Source: Trachythela sp. YZ-2020
Taxonomy: Eukaryota > Cnidaria > Anthozoa > Malacalcyonacea > Clavulariidae
DNA length: 64,000 nt
Assembly: GCA_016169945.1 (NCBI GenBank)
Contig: JADLSH010000395.1
Span: 1,188,501 to 1,252,500 of the forward strand
Direction of reading: 5' to 3'
Both the position numbers and the translations under genes were made by a program. Every line of letters begins with the position of its first letter. Position 1 is the stretch's first letter. Below, piece after piece: positions 12,401-22,559 of the stretch. The notes below the pieces were generated by a model that had not been told where the DNA came from, made no database searches, and was given only the letters and a program-made list of their open reading frames with translations.

Positions 12401-15400
12401 AAGCTCACAGCATATATTGACAAGGTTTGTGGAAAGCACTTTCCGTGAACTGCGACGCGTTGTAACAATAGGATTAGGTTGAGTTGTCATCCTCAAGGGG
12501 ATTGAAATATGTTCGTCATCATTAGCATTAATATAATAAATATTCGAAGATGGCTTGTTCGGTAAATAATGTGAATAACAGTTTTGAATGTTGTTATAAT
12601 CACGAGTATTTAAGTCCAGCAAATCGATAGATTCATTGCGAAACGTACCATTTTCACCGCTACCAACACAAGTAGACAAATCCTCCGAAGCGGATCGATC
12701 ACAGTTCAAAAAACCAGATGGGCCAGAGATAAACTAGTGATCCAAGGATAGTGCAAAGTTTTAAAAGACAATACAAATGCTATGTTACATGGTTTATAGT
12801 GCGTACGTAATTGTTGTGCATGATTAAGTTTAGGTTTATATCTTTGAATAGCGAGGGATTCTTGGAAAAGCAAAAGGGACAAATGGTTAGATTTATCTAC
12901 GATAAAACATGTTCAGCCATTATACATCTGGTTTGATTAGACTCTGCGTCAAGAATCCCTCGCTATTCAAAGATATAAACCTGAACTTAATCATGGAATT
13001 AATATATTGCATAAAGCTCGCTGGCAAGTCAAGCGATTGACGGTAACACGTTGGCTACCTCGTTGCCTTCTGCTTGGATTAAATAAAACTCGCTGGCAAC
13101 TGAAGCGATTGACGATAACACGTTGGCTATCTCCTCGTCTTTCTCGTTTTAATAAAGTCCTCTGACGAGTCAAGAGATTTTCGCTGTTCTCGCAAGTCAT
13201 TTTCATCGTATAAAACGCGACACAAACGCGGCGCTTCTGTACTAATAATCTGTTTACGCTCTACTCAGAGGAGGAATCGTGAGTATACCACAATGCATTG
13301 CGCTGGAGTTTTTTTCGAAATCAAGATTTTTCGCAGGAGCGGCGAGAAAATTGCTGATTTCTACTTAGTATTTTCTCTTTGAAAATCAGATATTTTTAAA
13401 GGTACGTGTTGAAATTATTGTAGTATGTGCATCATATTTCACGGTTTTGATTTTGTTTTCTTTCTACGATGTGCTTTAGTTATATTAATTTACATATGTA
13501 TTGACCTAATTTTCGGGTTACTACTCAATGCGTAAAAATAGCTTTGAAATATGCTGGAGTTTTTTTTACTTTTTGACGGGGAAGTTTAATAAAAATAACA
13601 TCACTGTATTCATGAAGAGTTTCTCTTTCAATTGATACCAAGAAATCAAAAAAGACTCCACAAACCAACGAGGGATCGCATTTTGAAAATGGGATATTTT
13701 GTGATATTCATGCTGCTAATTAAATATGCAATTAGAGCGCTCTGCTTCGAAAGTGATTTGTTCAAAAACCCTAAGGAGACAAACTTTGTGTTTCTAAGCC
13801 CAAATTTATATGAATTACCCATTAATGGTGTAGAGAAAATCATTTAGAAATTCATAATGTCTTTATTAGGGTCTATACACAGTATGCACAATGTCAATCG
13901 TATTACATACTATGTAAACAACTATTTGAGTTTGAAGTAGTTTAAAAAATTAGTAATTTTAACCTAAGGGTAGATACTGAGATGTTTTTCTCTTCTTTAT
14001 ATTGTAGACAAAGCACTACTGGAGTGGTAAAAGTCAAGTTTATGGGATAGAACATTCCTTGTCTGAAAATTATTATAATACTAACCTAGCATTACCTAAT
14101 TTAGCTAACCTTGAATTATATAAAGTTTTGAAGCTTTGTTATCATTTTACAGTGCCATAGACAGTTTGCATTTTAGGCCTGGTTTCCATTTGGTTGTAAC
14201 TGTCATGACTAATGCGCATTTGATCATATACTATAGCATGTTAATTTGCGCAATATAAATATTAAATATTATGTTCGACAATGAGAAATAGTGTGGATCT
14301 GTCTTGTCTTTTGTGTGCTCTATGTAAATCAGTTTTTACTCTACCTAGTAGAGATATATCCACACTCTGTTACACAGGTCATCTTGATAGTTTCACAGTT
14401 ACGACTAAACAGAAACCAGCCATTATGTAACTTTGAGTATGAAAGCTGAAAAAATGAGATATATCTGTGTAAGAAAATTGGCATATCAAACTTCACCGAG
14501 CAGTTCACATAGACAGGGGCGGACTGGCTACCTCAGATGGGCCTGGGCTAGAGGGGGCCCTGTACTTTTTGAGTCATATGTAAAAGCCCATTTCAAGGGG
14601 CCCAAAGGAGCCTTACAAGCAGGGGCCCACTGGGCTTTTCCCAGGTGGGCCCACTGTGCTTTTCCCAGGTGTGCCCGTCCTGTCCGCCCCTGCACATAGA
14701 ATGCACTCTGGTGCTATAGGGATGTTTACATGAAAATTGGCCCTCTAGCAACAAATTTGTTTTGCTTTAAAGCAAAAAAAATTAATATCCACAACTCCTT
14801 AGATTATTTTCCAATACCCTCAACCTTATATATTAGTGCAGTAGCCTTAATATTGTTGATGGTTGTTTTATAGGTGTATTCATTAAGTGCAACAGTGCAG
14901 CATATGGTGGCTAACTCAGATACTTTGGCCATCTGTTTGGTAGCAATTAGTTAAAACCCACCTGTTTTATTGTATATTTAAATAAAAGTTTATGTTGTAT
15001 AATTATGAGGGATGAGATTTCATCTTTAAAAATAATTTATGTCCATTTTGGCTTGGGGTGAGTCTGTCAAGTTCAGTAACTTTAGATGTTCATTCATCTG
15101 CATAACAGTAATGATTGTAAACCAATCTCAGGTGGCTTGCAAATCTTCATGTAGTTAGCTCCTATGTCACATGAAGCATTACATGTCAGGTGGTAGTGTG
15201 CTAGTCCAGGGATTTTTCATTGAATTAATTGTATTGTAAGCATTGTCCTGCTGTCCATTTAGATTCATACAATATACATGATGTACACATTTCTTTGACA
15301 TTTCTTTCTAAAATTAAAGATCATTATAATTTAAATACTTGTTAGAATGTATTTATCATGAATGCAACTACCTCATGAATATCAATCTCAATTTTGAAAT

Positions 15401-18400
15401 TTTTTAAAAAACAATAGTGTAGTACACAGACATAAAATAGTTCATATATTGTATTACATATTATGCTTTATTTACTGTCAGTAAACCAGTCCAAATAGAA
15501 AATATCCTTTGTCTGATGGTTGTAAGGCAATTATATTAATGCAATTATATGCAACAAAGTACAAATATAATATCAAACAACATTGACAACAGTTTTAATA
15601 TTAATATAAATGTTGTCTGTTGAAATATCAGATGGGGAAACAATTGTAAACAATATTGTATGTAATCCTGGGCTAAAAATATTATAATTGGATGGAATTC
15701 ATGTTAAATTTTTACATATCAAATAATTTAATTGGTATTGAAAATAATATGCATTGTTACTAGTAAAATTTTAACCACCTTACCTTGGGAATAATACTGG
15801 AAATGTATTCGATATGGACTTAACAATAAAAAGAAAAAATGCCTGTACGTTTATAATCGTTTGTAACTTTATATATCGTCGAATGAATCACAAGTACTCC
15901 GCGACAGCTTGCAGCACTAATTCTACGCAAGATGCAGGCCGAAAATGAACACCAAACGTTCTTTCAACGTGGACTTGAGCAACGAAGAAATTAATATATC
16001 GAAGTTTTCGATATATTAATTTATGATTTTTAATATGAAATCAAAGTTTTCTTGCGACAAAAGTTTGAAATTTCATCAGAATTCGGACATAATTCACTTC
16101 TGTGTTGATGTTGTCACTGCGACAGCCAACCGAAGAATGAACGACTCGCTCCGGCGAATTGATAATATGTATTAATATGTACGAAACCGCAATGCATCAC
16201 GGTATACTGACGATACCTCCTCTGCGCTCTACTGATCTGATGCAATTTTCTCTCTGCGTGGCATCATGGTGGCATTCATGCACGAGCCAATCATATTGAA
16301 TTCAGCAGCGTGTTGTTCACGTGCGGGTCACGTCACCTTAGGCAACCTTGCTCTGAACCTTTTTAAAATCATTTCCATATTTAGATTTTAGAGAGCCAAT
16401 CACTGTAACAGTTGTTTGACCGGTTGCGGTATATAAATATAAACAACCGCTCATATTTGCCCCGTCCTTTTAAAAGTTAAAACTGCCAATGCCTTATACT
16501 GAGATAGACGTCTATGATCATTGAAACTTTGCTTTTAGTAAAAAAAAATTATTTGTAATCTTGAGAGAGGACAAAGTTATCGAGGCAATGAATGTTGTGG
16601 ATGAATAGTTGCAGACTTGCAGTAAATATTACGTTGTCGTTGTGTACTTGTGTTGAAAGAAAAACATTCGTTAATCGTTATGTTTATGACTTATACTCAG
16701 TATTAAGTTATAGAAGGACAAAGAGTAAAGAGTAGTTACATGTATGATATAGTTTAGTTTTGTAAATATTACAGGGTTCATATTATTATTAAATGTTGTG
16801 TTGAAAATTTTGTTTACAGTAATATGACTCTACTGTATATGTCTGTACTCTATAATTCCGGACTGTCACTTCAAATTTTGCACATGGGTGGCTATTATAT
16901 ATTAGCCCAAGTTAAGTAAGTCCAAGTCGGAAATCTGAATTGTTTGGTGAAATAGTATAAAAATTAAGGGTGTATAGTCGGCCACTGCCTGTCTGCCTTC
17001 AACTAGAACACCCACACAATTTTTAAGGGGATTTTTTCAAAGCGGAAATTCTGTTTAACTTTCGTTTTCCTAACAATGTCAATGACAATGCATATAAACA
17101 GTACTGTTGTTTACGTTCACACTTCAAACGTAATTATTTATATCACAGAAAATCAGAATTTACATTTATTTTAAAATATTATACATCCCAATACAATTAT
17201 ATGCCATCAATTCAAGGTATACTGTAAAGTTTAAATTAACACGACTATTGGGACTGCAGGCTTTGCAGCACGTTTATACACGTATGATCCCGTTTTATAC
17301 CATAGAGGTTATAATATAAATCGGATACTATAGTCTGCACTGTTTTGATAGTTCATAATACAGATTACAGATCGAATACATGCAGTATACTATATATATC
17401 CAGCCATCGACTTGCACAAGTTTATTGACATTGGCATTGTCCCTATAGTTCATAAGGCTATAGTTGTATTTGCAATAATATAGCCTTTAAACTGCTACCA
17501 CATTTACCTTCCTTATCATTTATATAATCTGCAAACTCGCATTTGAGATACAGTCTTTAAATATTTTGTCATAATCATATTCTCGAAAGCAAATGTCAAA
17601 TAATAATGCTCGGGAAGCGAAAATAAGTGAATTTCTACAATCCTTCCCGTTGATTATCCAGTACTGAAGGCACGTTGGTAAGTCAGTTATAATGACTGAT
17701 TTCTCTCCGGTTCATCGACATATAGTTATACTATATATTGATAATTTGATATAATTATGTCTTGTCGCTAGACTCGCTACACCGCACGTGTACGAATCTC
17801 GCAGTCACCTCGCGGCCACGCACTTGATAGCGCACGCGCATTTGTGATTGCACAAAAAATCGCGTGTTCCGGGGGAAAGTTCGCCAATTTAATGTCAATT
17901 CAACGTATTCAGCAAATGTTTCAAGTTCAATATAAAGACTCTAATTCAGCATAGTTTGTGTAAAGTCGCCATAAGATCAAAATAATATTTAAAGAAAAAT
18001 GTGAAGTCCTGTCTTGAAGGACTAAATCACTAAATGTTAATGAATTTAAAAAGAAACATAAATTGTATGCACCCCCCGGAAAGTTTACACTATGATTGAA
18101 TGAATGAATGAATGAATGAATGAATGACTGACTCGTTTGAATTTTCGCCACTCACCACAATATTGCAAAGTTTCGAAGAAACTTTGCACTAATAAACGAG
18201 TAAGGCCAAGAGGGCCAAGGTTGTTGATGGTTTAGGTAGTAGTTCAGTGGTTTAAGTCATCCACCTTGCAAGCACTAGCAAGTAGGTTCGAATCCCACTC
18301 AGGATTAAGAAAAAGAATATGAGTTCCTGCAAACGGGTGACCGGATCTTTTAGGGACGGTTAATAGGGTTAGGGAAGGGGTTGGGAGCAGGCAAGGTCAG

Positions 18401-18884
18401 GTTTTATCGTCTGAAACAACCTGATTTAGACAAATAGCCAAAGCTCAAGGTTTTCCATGACCTATTAGACAAATACCACCTGCATAAATTCTACTCTAAA
18501 ATTGTATCTTCTTCTAAAGCATATCTTTGCAATTTTGTTTGCAATATCGCTGCAATTTTTTTCACTTGATGGCAAGAAACACTGTGTGTTTAACAGAGAA
18601 GCTATTTTTTAAGTTTTATAGGGGTTGTATATTATTTATTTTAGGGGGTACTGTTAGGATCTTTTCCACATGAGAAGGTGGGGGGTGGGGGAGGGGGTTT
18701 AGAAGACATTTTGGCTCACCAACCACAATTCCGACATACAGTGTAATTAATGGTTGCCTTACCTCCAAAAGGTTTGATTCATTGCATTTCGTTTCTCAGG
18801 TCTGTTGATATTCACTTGGAAAACATGATCTCTTGGTTTAGTTACTTCAAGAGTTCCAAATTTATATTCTTGTGTGGTCAACAT
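3421..18884 (-). CDS. ech1: Delta(3,5)-delta(2,4)-dienoyl-CoA isomerase, seven exons
   Basis: Exons in transcription order: 18884-18763, 5895-5807, 5442-5201, 4777-4707, 4434-4363, 3812-3662, 3516-3421, all with AG acceptors and GT donors in compatible phases, giving 280 codons. The protein belongs to the crotonase (enoyl-CoA hydratase) fold and acts in beta-oxidation of fatty acids with odd-position double bonds, shifting 3,5-dienoyl-CoA to 2,4-dienoyl-CoA. Visible landmarks: NRPEKRNAMN near residue 28; AVVLSGAGKIFTAGLDLMDF (oxyanion strand); CPQPVIAAIH; GGGVD with Asp132; Glu152 and Asp160 in EVELGLAADIGT. These three acidic residues have the same spacing (20 and 8) as the catalytic Asp176, Glu196 and Asp204 of the mammalian enzyme. 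The C-terminus is SKL, a type-1 peroxisomal targeting signal. The start is uncertain: the ATG is one base after a good acceptor (TTTCAAG), so an upstream exon with a mitochondrial leader may exist. Intron 1 is 12.9 kb and full of transposons; the coding exons look intact. Confidence 0.93.
5664..5760. mobile_element. Fragment of a TTAA-target MITE
   Basis: TTAAGCCCCGTACAGACGAG followed by AAGTTTTCCTTGACAAG resembles the left terminus of the complete MITE at 29102-29496. No matching right end was seen, so this is probably a truncated relative inside an ech1 intron. Confidence 0.5.
6345..6595 (+). pseudogene. C-terminal exon of a Harbinger Myb/trihelix-like companion protein
   Basis: After a polypyrimidine tract and TTTTAG acceptor, an open frame encodes a strongly charged helix (KKSELKQMQIENERRKEERQ) and a Pro/Asn-rich tail, stopping at 6593-6595. 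Such a charged C-terminal coiled coil is typical of the Myb/SANT-like DNA-binding partner that PIF/Harbinger transposons encode beside their nuclease, and the HARBI1-like gene lies divergently next to it on -. No Myb domain exon was recognised upstream, so this is a remnant or an incomplete model. The assignment is inferred mainly from context. Confidence 0.45.
6861..7862 (-). pseudogene. HARBI1-like transposase with one in-frame stop
   Basis: Open from the Met at 7862 to a TGA at 7074-7076, then the same frame stays open to TAG at 6861-6863. The protein has an N-terminal helical region (FRMTKETFAYILEKV), a helix-turn-helix-like segment (YRTIGNLFGVSRSFTCQCV) and a DDE_4 nuclease core: Asp in GAIDGTRIPI, Asp in GWPGSVHDARVF, and Glu in TRARMTVENTFGRF after the stop. 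All three acidic residues are thus present, but the third lies beyond the premature stop. Cellular HARBI1 relatives are nucleases; here the decay and the LINE sequence directly abutting the 5' end argue for a dead Harbinger transposon. It lies in ech1 intron 1. Confidence 0.85.
7865..10772 (-). mobile_element. Degenerate L2/CR1-type LINE (endonuclease and RT fragments)
   Basis: Read on -, successive fragments follow LINE order: endonuclease end with LLITGDFNVNV (about 10690), linker, RT start with KKTCTLDPMPTSMV and WKQALVDPHLKR (about 9740-9590), RT palm remnant near 9000-9160, then NIRQIRKFL and a C-terminal end with HGDRSFAAAAPKIWNNLP (about 7900). Frameshifts and stops break it repeatedly. 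The 5' end is truncated near 10772. It is interrupted by a ~570-bp insertion (8404-8973). The 3' end abuts the Harbinger remnant without a recognisable tail. Confidence 0.8.
8591..8872 (+). CDS. Unrecognised 93-aa ORF inside the LINE insertion
   Basis: An ATG in good context (ACTATGGCGGCG) opens a frame with no stop until 8870-8872; an in-frame ATG exists further upstream at 8480. The product is basic, contains YFEPSCYPQCHSLDILEHLR and ends in a charged, Pro/Lys-rich tail. I do not recognise the family. It lies in a segment that splits the degenerate LINE between its RT palm and C-terminal parts, possibly bounded by AATTGA (8398-8403 and 8974-8979). AATAAA overlaps the stop, and ATTAAAG follows about 65 bases later. 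It could be a retrocopied cellular gene or a chance ORF. Confidence 0.35.
   Translation: MAAIQKAPVKRIMHNSLMDKICEETSRKFLTHTIFYFEPSCYPQCHSLDILEHLRPKARYLKPDAVLTIDAIPREMDKPKSTPVSKRENRLNK
10773..11060 (-). mobile_element. 3' end fragment of an L2-type LINE
   Basis: On - the sequence reads CACTGAAAAGCCCCCAACGG with GGGAGAGC, a short GC hairpin, then a TATG-rich simple tail (10766-10805). The same kind of hairpin (TCACTGAAAAGCCCCTTTAG) ends the LINE at 52208-55880, so this is a 3'-terminal piece of a related element that landed at the truncated 5' end of the older LINE. Confidence 0.6.
11098..11291. mobile_element. PIF/Harbinger-type MITE with TAA duplication
   Basis: The 194-bp element begins AGCCTGGTTCACACTA and ends TAGTGTGAACCAAGCT, with further matching GTCGGCGA/TCGCCGAC inside, and is flanked by TAA on both sides (11095-11097, 11292-11294). 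A TAA duplication is the Harbinger hallmark, so it may be a non-autonomous partner of elements such as the one at 6861-7862, although the termini of that element were not found. Confidence 0.8.
11410..12720 (-). mobile_element. 5'-truncated CR1/L2 LINE, RT C-terminus
   Basis: On -, 12377-11607 encodes 256 aa of LINE RT C-terminus: DYLKILGVNFDNTIDFSKHI, then YKSAILPHLTYCHLVWNFC, then KLERVQEKALKAVF, and ends with a Cys motif (GGCKNCGLC). An adjoining frame (12709-12335, Ser/Asn-rich) may be linker. The 3' UTR ends CAATAAAGTTTTCATTCATT and a short TTCA/ATTCA tail near 11405-11430. The catalytic palm is absent. Confidence 0.8.
12819..13003. mobile_element. Hairpin MITE, about 185 bp
   Basis: ATGATTAAGTTTAGGTTTAT and CTTTGAATAGCGAGGGATTC on the left arm are matched by their complements on the right arm ending in TTAATCAT. 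The central ~80 bp is unpaired. Non-coding; no clear target duplication read by eye. Confidence 0.7.
13013..13160. repeat. Short tandem repeat, about 67-bp unit
   Basis: CTCGCTGGCAA, GTCAAGCGATTGACG and AACACGTTGGCTA recur twice with substitutions, with a third weaker copy to about 13185. Lies just outside the 13266-16224 element. Confidence 0.6.
13266..16224. mobile_element. Mutator-like element, 2.96 kb, perfect 9-bp target duplication
   Basis: Both ends carry related inverted termini of about 37 bp (left CAGAGGAGGAATCGTGAGTA, right complement CAGAGGAGGTATCGTCAGTA, both continuing to ATGCATTGCG). The flanks are the identical nonamer CGCTCTACT (13257-13265 and 16225-16233). Nine-base duplications are typical of Mutator-like elements. 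The interior has no transposase-sized frame and contains a hAT MITE (14514-14692) and a perfect hairpin ending GAAGTTTTCGATATATTAAT near 16000. It is therefore non-autonomous, or a superfamily not assigned here. Confidence 0.75.
14514..14692. mobile_element. hAT MITE with perfect 8-bp duplication
   Basis: Termini CAGGGGCGGACTGG and complement CCTGTCCGCCCCTG; flanks are both CACATAGA (14506-14513 and 14693-14700). Eight-base duplications and CAGGGGCGG-type ends are characteristic of hAT elements. Internally GGGCCC-rich and non-coding. Nested in the 13266-16224 element. Confidence 0.9.
16225..18210. other. Intronic sequence without recognised features
   Basis: AT-rich sequence within ech1 intron 1. 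No coding frame of interest. A GAAT tetranucleotide run lies at about 18095-18127. Nothing else stood out. Confidence 0.6.
18225..18330 (+). mobile_element. tRNA-derived SINE head
   Basis: A box A-like stretch (TAGTTCAGTGGTTTAAGTC, about 18239-18257) and a perfect box B core GGTTCGAATCC (18285-18295) stand at tRNA-like spacing, but the T stem has a mismatch and no acceptor stem closes. It continues into a non-tRNA body (CCGGATCTTTTAGGGACGG). This fits a SINE with an internal RNA polymerase III promoter rather than a functional tRNA gene. Confidence 0.7.
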
Positions 18885-19539
18885 TCTTGAAATGAAGACA
18901 GTTCTGTTTCTGGGCAATTGTTTTGTTGCTCCTGTATGGCAAGATAGGAGTATAATATGGCGTTCCGTAAATTATTTTAAGAAAGATGTCAGTGGTGGAC
19001 ACTTATCAACATGCCACTGTGGAAAGTTTGTATTGTACAACCGGAAATATTGGGTTTGCAATTTCTGTAGTTTTGATGTCTCCTGTATATTTACAGTACT
19101 ATCAAATTTTTAAAATTTTGGGCCATTCTGGCATGCAATTTCGATACTTTCCAGTCTGGCAAATTTTGGGGTACATGGTTCAAATTTAATGCAAAGTTGC
19201 TAATCAGCTTCTACTGTTATAATCTTTAAGAATTTTGCTCCACACCAGGTCTGGCATTTTACATAATATTATCAATAATGGGCTATAACATAAAAACAAC
19301 ACCAAAAAAACAAACTGCACACCCCATTTGATGCATTATAAAAGTCTCCCCGGGAAAACCTAGAATCAACAATGTTCACTTGAATCTAAATAGATATGGA
19401 AGGGGTGATTGAAAATCGTTTCGGTTTTGTTGTATATGACTGCCGATAGTAAACGTTTCGGACAGCATACAAATCTCCCAACCCATGGGGCCACATTACA
19501 ACCAAATCCCCACAAATGCCCCAGAGCCTTGGGCACAAA

Positions 19540-20060
19540 GTCTTCCTACTATTCCTCCTGTTATCCCCACCTCTCCCCGGGGTGGGGGTGTGGGGATAAC
19601 ATTGACTCAAGCATTACTCGATTACCTTTCAAGAAAAAAGTGGTCTGGGTAATGGGCCAGGGGTCTGGATATCCAATGGGAGAGGAGGGGTGTTTCATCT
19701 GAATCTTTCCTAGGGGATAGCTTATGGGATTTTCAAAAAATGGCAAAATTTTGGTGTTTTAGTGATATCCAAGGGGGTGAAAACGATATCCTAAAGGGCT
19801 ACTTACGATATCCCATGGGGCAACTTCCCAAAAATATATCCAAGTGGGTTCCAATTTTTTTTTATCCCAAGGGGGTTATGAAGGAACCATTCAATGGGCT
19901 ATTCAAATTTTAATCCGTACCCCCCTGTTGAGGAAACTTGGAATTCCAAGGGGGAGGGGGTTTAAGATCCTTCGTGGAATTTCCATGGGGATAGCATATT
20001 TCCATATTTCCAGAGGGGATAACATGCAATTCCAAGGGGTCTGACATGAATTTTATAGGA
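19540..20060. repeat. Degenerate GGGG-rich minisatellite
   Basis: Imperfect units of about 25-35 bp built on words such as CCAAGGGGG, CCATGGGG and GATATCC are strung together. Similar words recur at 21490-21690 and in the minisatellite at 39760-40945, so this is a dispersed family. Open frames here are low-complexity by-products. Confidence 0.6.
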
Positions 20061-20087
20061 ATTGCCATGGGGTGGGGGTTATGTAGG

Positions 20088-21533
20088 TGTCAATTCCAAC
20101 TGTGATCATCCCCCCCACGGGCAAACCCCTGGGAATTTGACTTTTCGAAAAATATTTGGTCAAAATCCCAACCATGTGGGTGAAAACTATCGTCAAATTC
20201 CCCACGGTGCGGGTAAAAAAACATAGTCAAATACCCGTCTGCCTCGTAAGATGCCCATATATAAATTCTTAATGTGTGTGTGAAGAGAACCAGGACTTTA
20301 AATGTATTTTGTTTGAATGAAATAGTGTATTACTTGTACCATTTTTAACAACTAGAACATAAAGTTCTCCAACAAAACAAACCAAACATTTTATAACAAC
20401 AGTTGAGCCAAAGCGAGTACAACTTTGAGTTTGTATTAGCAGATATTTAACAGAAAAATCGCCGTAGCCGTCATCAAATCTAAAGTTCCCTATTAAGAAT
20501 TGCCAATAATATATCTTCGCTTGCATCCAACAACAGCATGACTAATTTGTCCTCAACTAGTGCATCACGTTAGCAGTATAAAATTGTATAAATTCTGTAA
20601 ATATTTGTATATTTATGCAAATATTATTACAAATATTTATTCTATTCTTTTGAATACATGACTACATTTTCTTCGGAGATTAACAATTATAACAAACAGA
20701 CTACATGATGTCATGATGTTGCAAAATAGACAAATTATGAAATATTGAATGTAACAATATTCGCATAAATATACATATATATTTACAGAATTTATACAAT
20801 TTTATACTGCTTTATACATGATGCATAGTTGAGGACAAATTAGTCATGCTGTTGTTGTTGAATGCAAGCAAAGATATATTATTGGCAACCCTTAATAATG
20901 CCGCCAGTACTTCGTTGAGTTTTGATCTGTCCATTCGTACTTTAAAATCACGTAGAAGTCCGTATTAATAAGTAAAAACCACAAAAAATTGGTGTGCAAA
21001 TATGGATATTTATAACAAGAGAAGGAAGAAGTGGCTCTGCCTATAGAACTCTGGTCAGTGGCAGAACTGAGCCCACAGTATCAGTTACTTATTGGATTGC
21101 GGTTGGAAATAAAAAGTTGCCAATACAAAAACTTGCATATCAAATGAAAGTTGTGCATAAAATGGAAAAAGTTGTTGTGTACAAAATACAAAACTTTATA
21201 CAAAGTTCCAAACTTTATACAAAGTTCCAAACTTTATACAAAGTTCCAAACTTTATACAAAGTTCCAAACTTTATACAAAGTTCCAAACTTTATACAAAT
21301 TAAAGCATTTTAAGGCAGGACTTTACCCAATAAATTTCCACGTGAAAACTTCTCAAGCCAATAAAATTAGTCGATTATGAAGTTCTAAGCGCGACCACTG
21401 ACCAATTTCGCACAACCGGGAAACAAGTCAAATGCCTGACGGGGTGGAAACGGTTTTGTGTCAAATTCCCGCCTGTGTGGAATTAAACTCTGGTCAAATC
21501 CCAGGGGGGGATGATCGCAGTTGGAATTGACTC
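20088..21533. mobile_element. Long inverted-repeat element, about 1.45 kb
   Basis: GTCAATTCCAACTGTGATCA at 20089 is answered by its complement ending at 21533 (GCAGTTGGAATTGAC), with CCCCACGG-type words matching inside. A second inverted pair is nested within it: 20515-20590 (GACTAATTTGTCCTCAACTA) against 20815-20880. So two foldback structures, one inside the other. No coding content and no clear target duplication. Confidence 0.6.
21190..21303. repeat. 19-bp tandem repeat, six copies
   Basis: The unit CAAACTTTATACAAAGTTC is repeated almost perfectly about six times. Units are contiguous without spacers. Each unit contains a self-complementary core (AACTTTATACAAAGTT). Confidence 0.95.
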
Positions 21534-21900
21534 ATACATTAATCATGCATACGAATTTCCATGGGGAGGAGACTTCAGTTCTTTGGAAATTCAGGGGGAG
21601 GGGTGCAAAAGGAAGGGGTTCCTCAACAGGGGGGTGTGTTTAAATAGGAGGGGTGCCTATATTAAATGGAATCCCATTGAAACAGCTAGCCCTTAACGTG
21701 TACAAATGGATCACAATTTAGTTTTTTTACCTTTAGCAATTAATCTCAGACCTTGACAAGCCCCGAAAGCTTTCCAAAACATACTTCAGATCTATATAAA
21801 AGCAGACAAACCACTGATCGTCTGATCTATCACCATTTGTGCGAAGCCATATTGAATAATTCATTTCTTCATTTTAGAAACCTCGAAACTTCATATTAAC

Positions 21901-22450
21901 CAGTGCTTCCACAACCGCCTGTTCAAAAATCCTTTCACAATCTCCAAAATTCCTTTTTTCCCACAAAATTTCCCTGCCACCCAAACGGTAGAAAAAATCA
22001 AGAAAATTCAGGCACATGTATCACAAAATATTGTACGCTCACAATTCTAGGCATTTCCAACTTAGAAATGTTTGGTTTGTAATAAGAACGTGAAATTTAT
22101 GTTCATCCAGGGGCATAGGTGCTTGATAATGATGGAGGGGTCGAATGGCACAAGGCGCTGAACGACAAATTTTGAAATTTATAGTCTCTAGATCGCCGGA
22201 AATGGCATTTTTAGATTCTTCTTTACCTCTTTTGTTAGGCCTATACTATTTATAGGTTCATTTTTACTGGTTTAAGTGGTTTTACACTTGTAACTGGTAT
22301 AAGTTACAGAAATCCTTGCAATTTCCTTTACTTTTTGTATTTTTCATTTTTTCCTTGCCATTTCCTAGTAAAACTCATTTCCTTGCATTTTCCTTGCAAG
22401 GACCAATATTTCCTTGCTGCAGGGAAAAATCCTTGCAAGTGGAAGCACTG
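21901..22450. mobile_element. hAT-type MITE with perfect 8-bp duplication
   Basis: Ends CAGTGCTTCCAC and complement GTGGAAGCACTG; flanks both ATATTAAC (21893-21900 and 22451-22458). The termini are those of the hAT transposon at 41370-44594, so this is a non-autonomous relative. It is immediately followed, from 22458, by another copy of the same left terminus (CAGTGCTTCCACTTTCC) and the CCTTCAAAAAG-rich subterminal region, which appears to be a truncated second element. Confidence 0.9.
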
Positions 22451-22559
22451 ATATTAACAGTGCTTCCACTTTCCAAAATGAATATTTCCTTTTTTTGTCC
22501 TGAGTTAGTGATTTTGACCAAAATGTCCTTCAAAAAGTATTGAAATTTCCTTCAAAAAG

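Noticed and set aside
13632..13847. Two antiparallel frames of about 70 aa
   Set aside because: Mutual shadows within a non-coding transposon interior; no recognisable family or splice signals.
18239..18310. Possible tRNA gene with box A and box B
   Set aside because: T stem has a mismatch, no acceptor stem closes and a non-tRNA body follows; better explained as a SINE.
19386..20044. Overlapping frames on both strands in the GGGG-rich region
   Set aside because: Low-complexity minisatellite sequence without domain features or splice context.
21190..21303. CRISPR-like regular repeats
   Set aside because: The 19-bp units are directly contiguous with no unique spacers, and the genome is eukaryotic.
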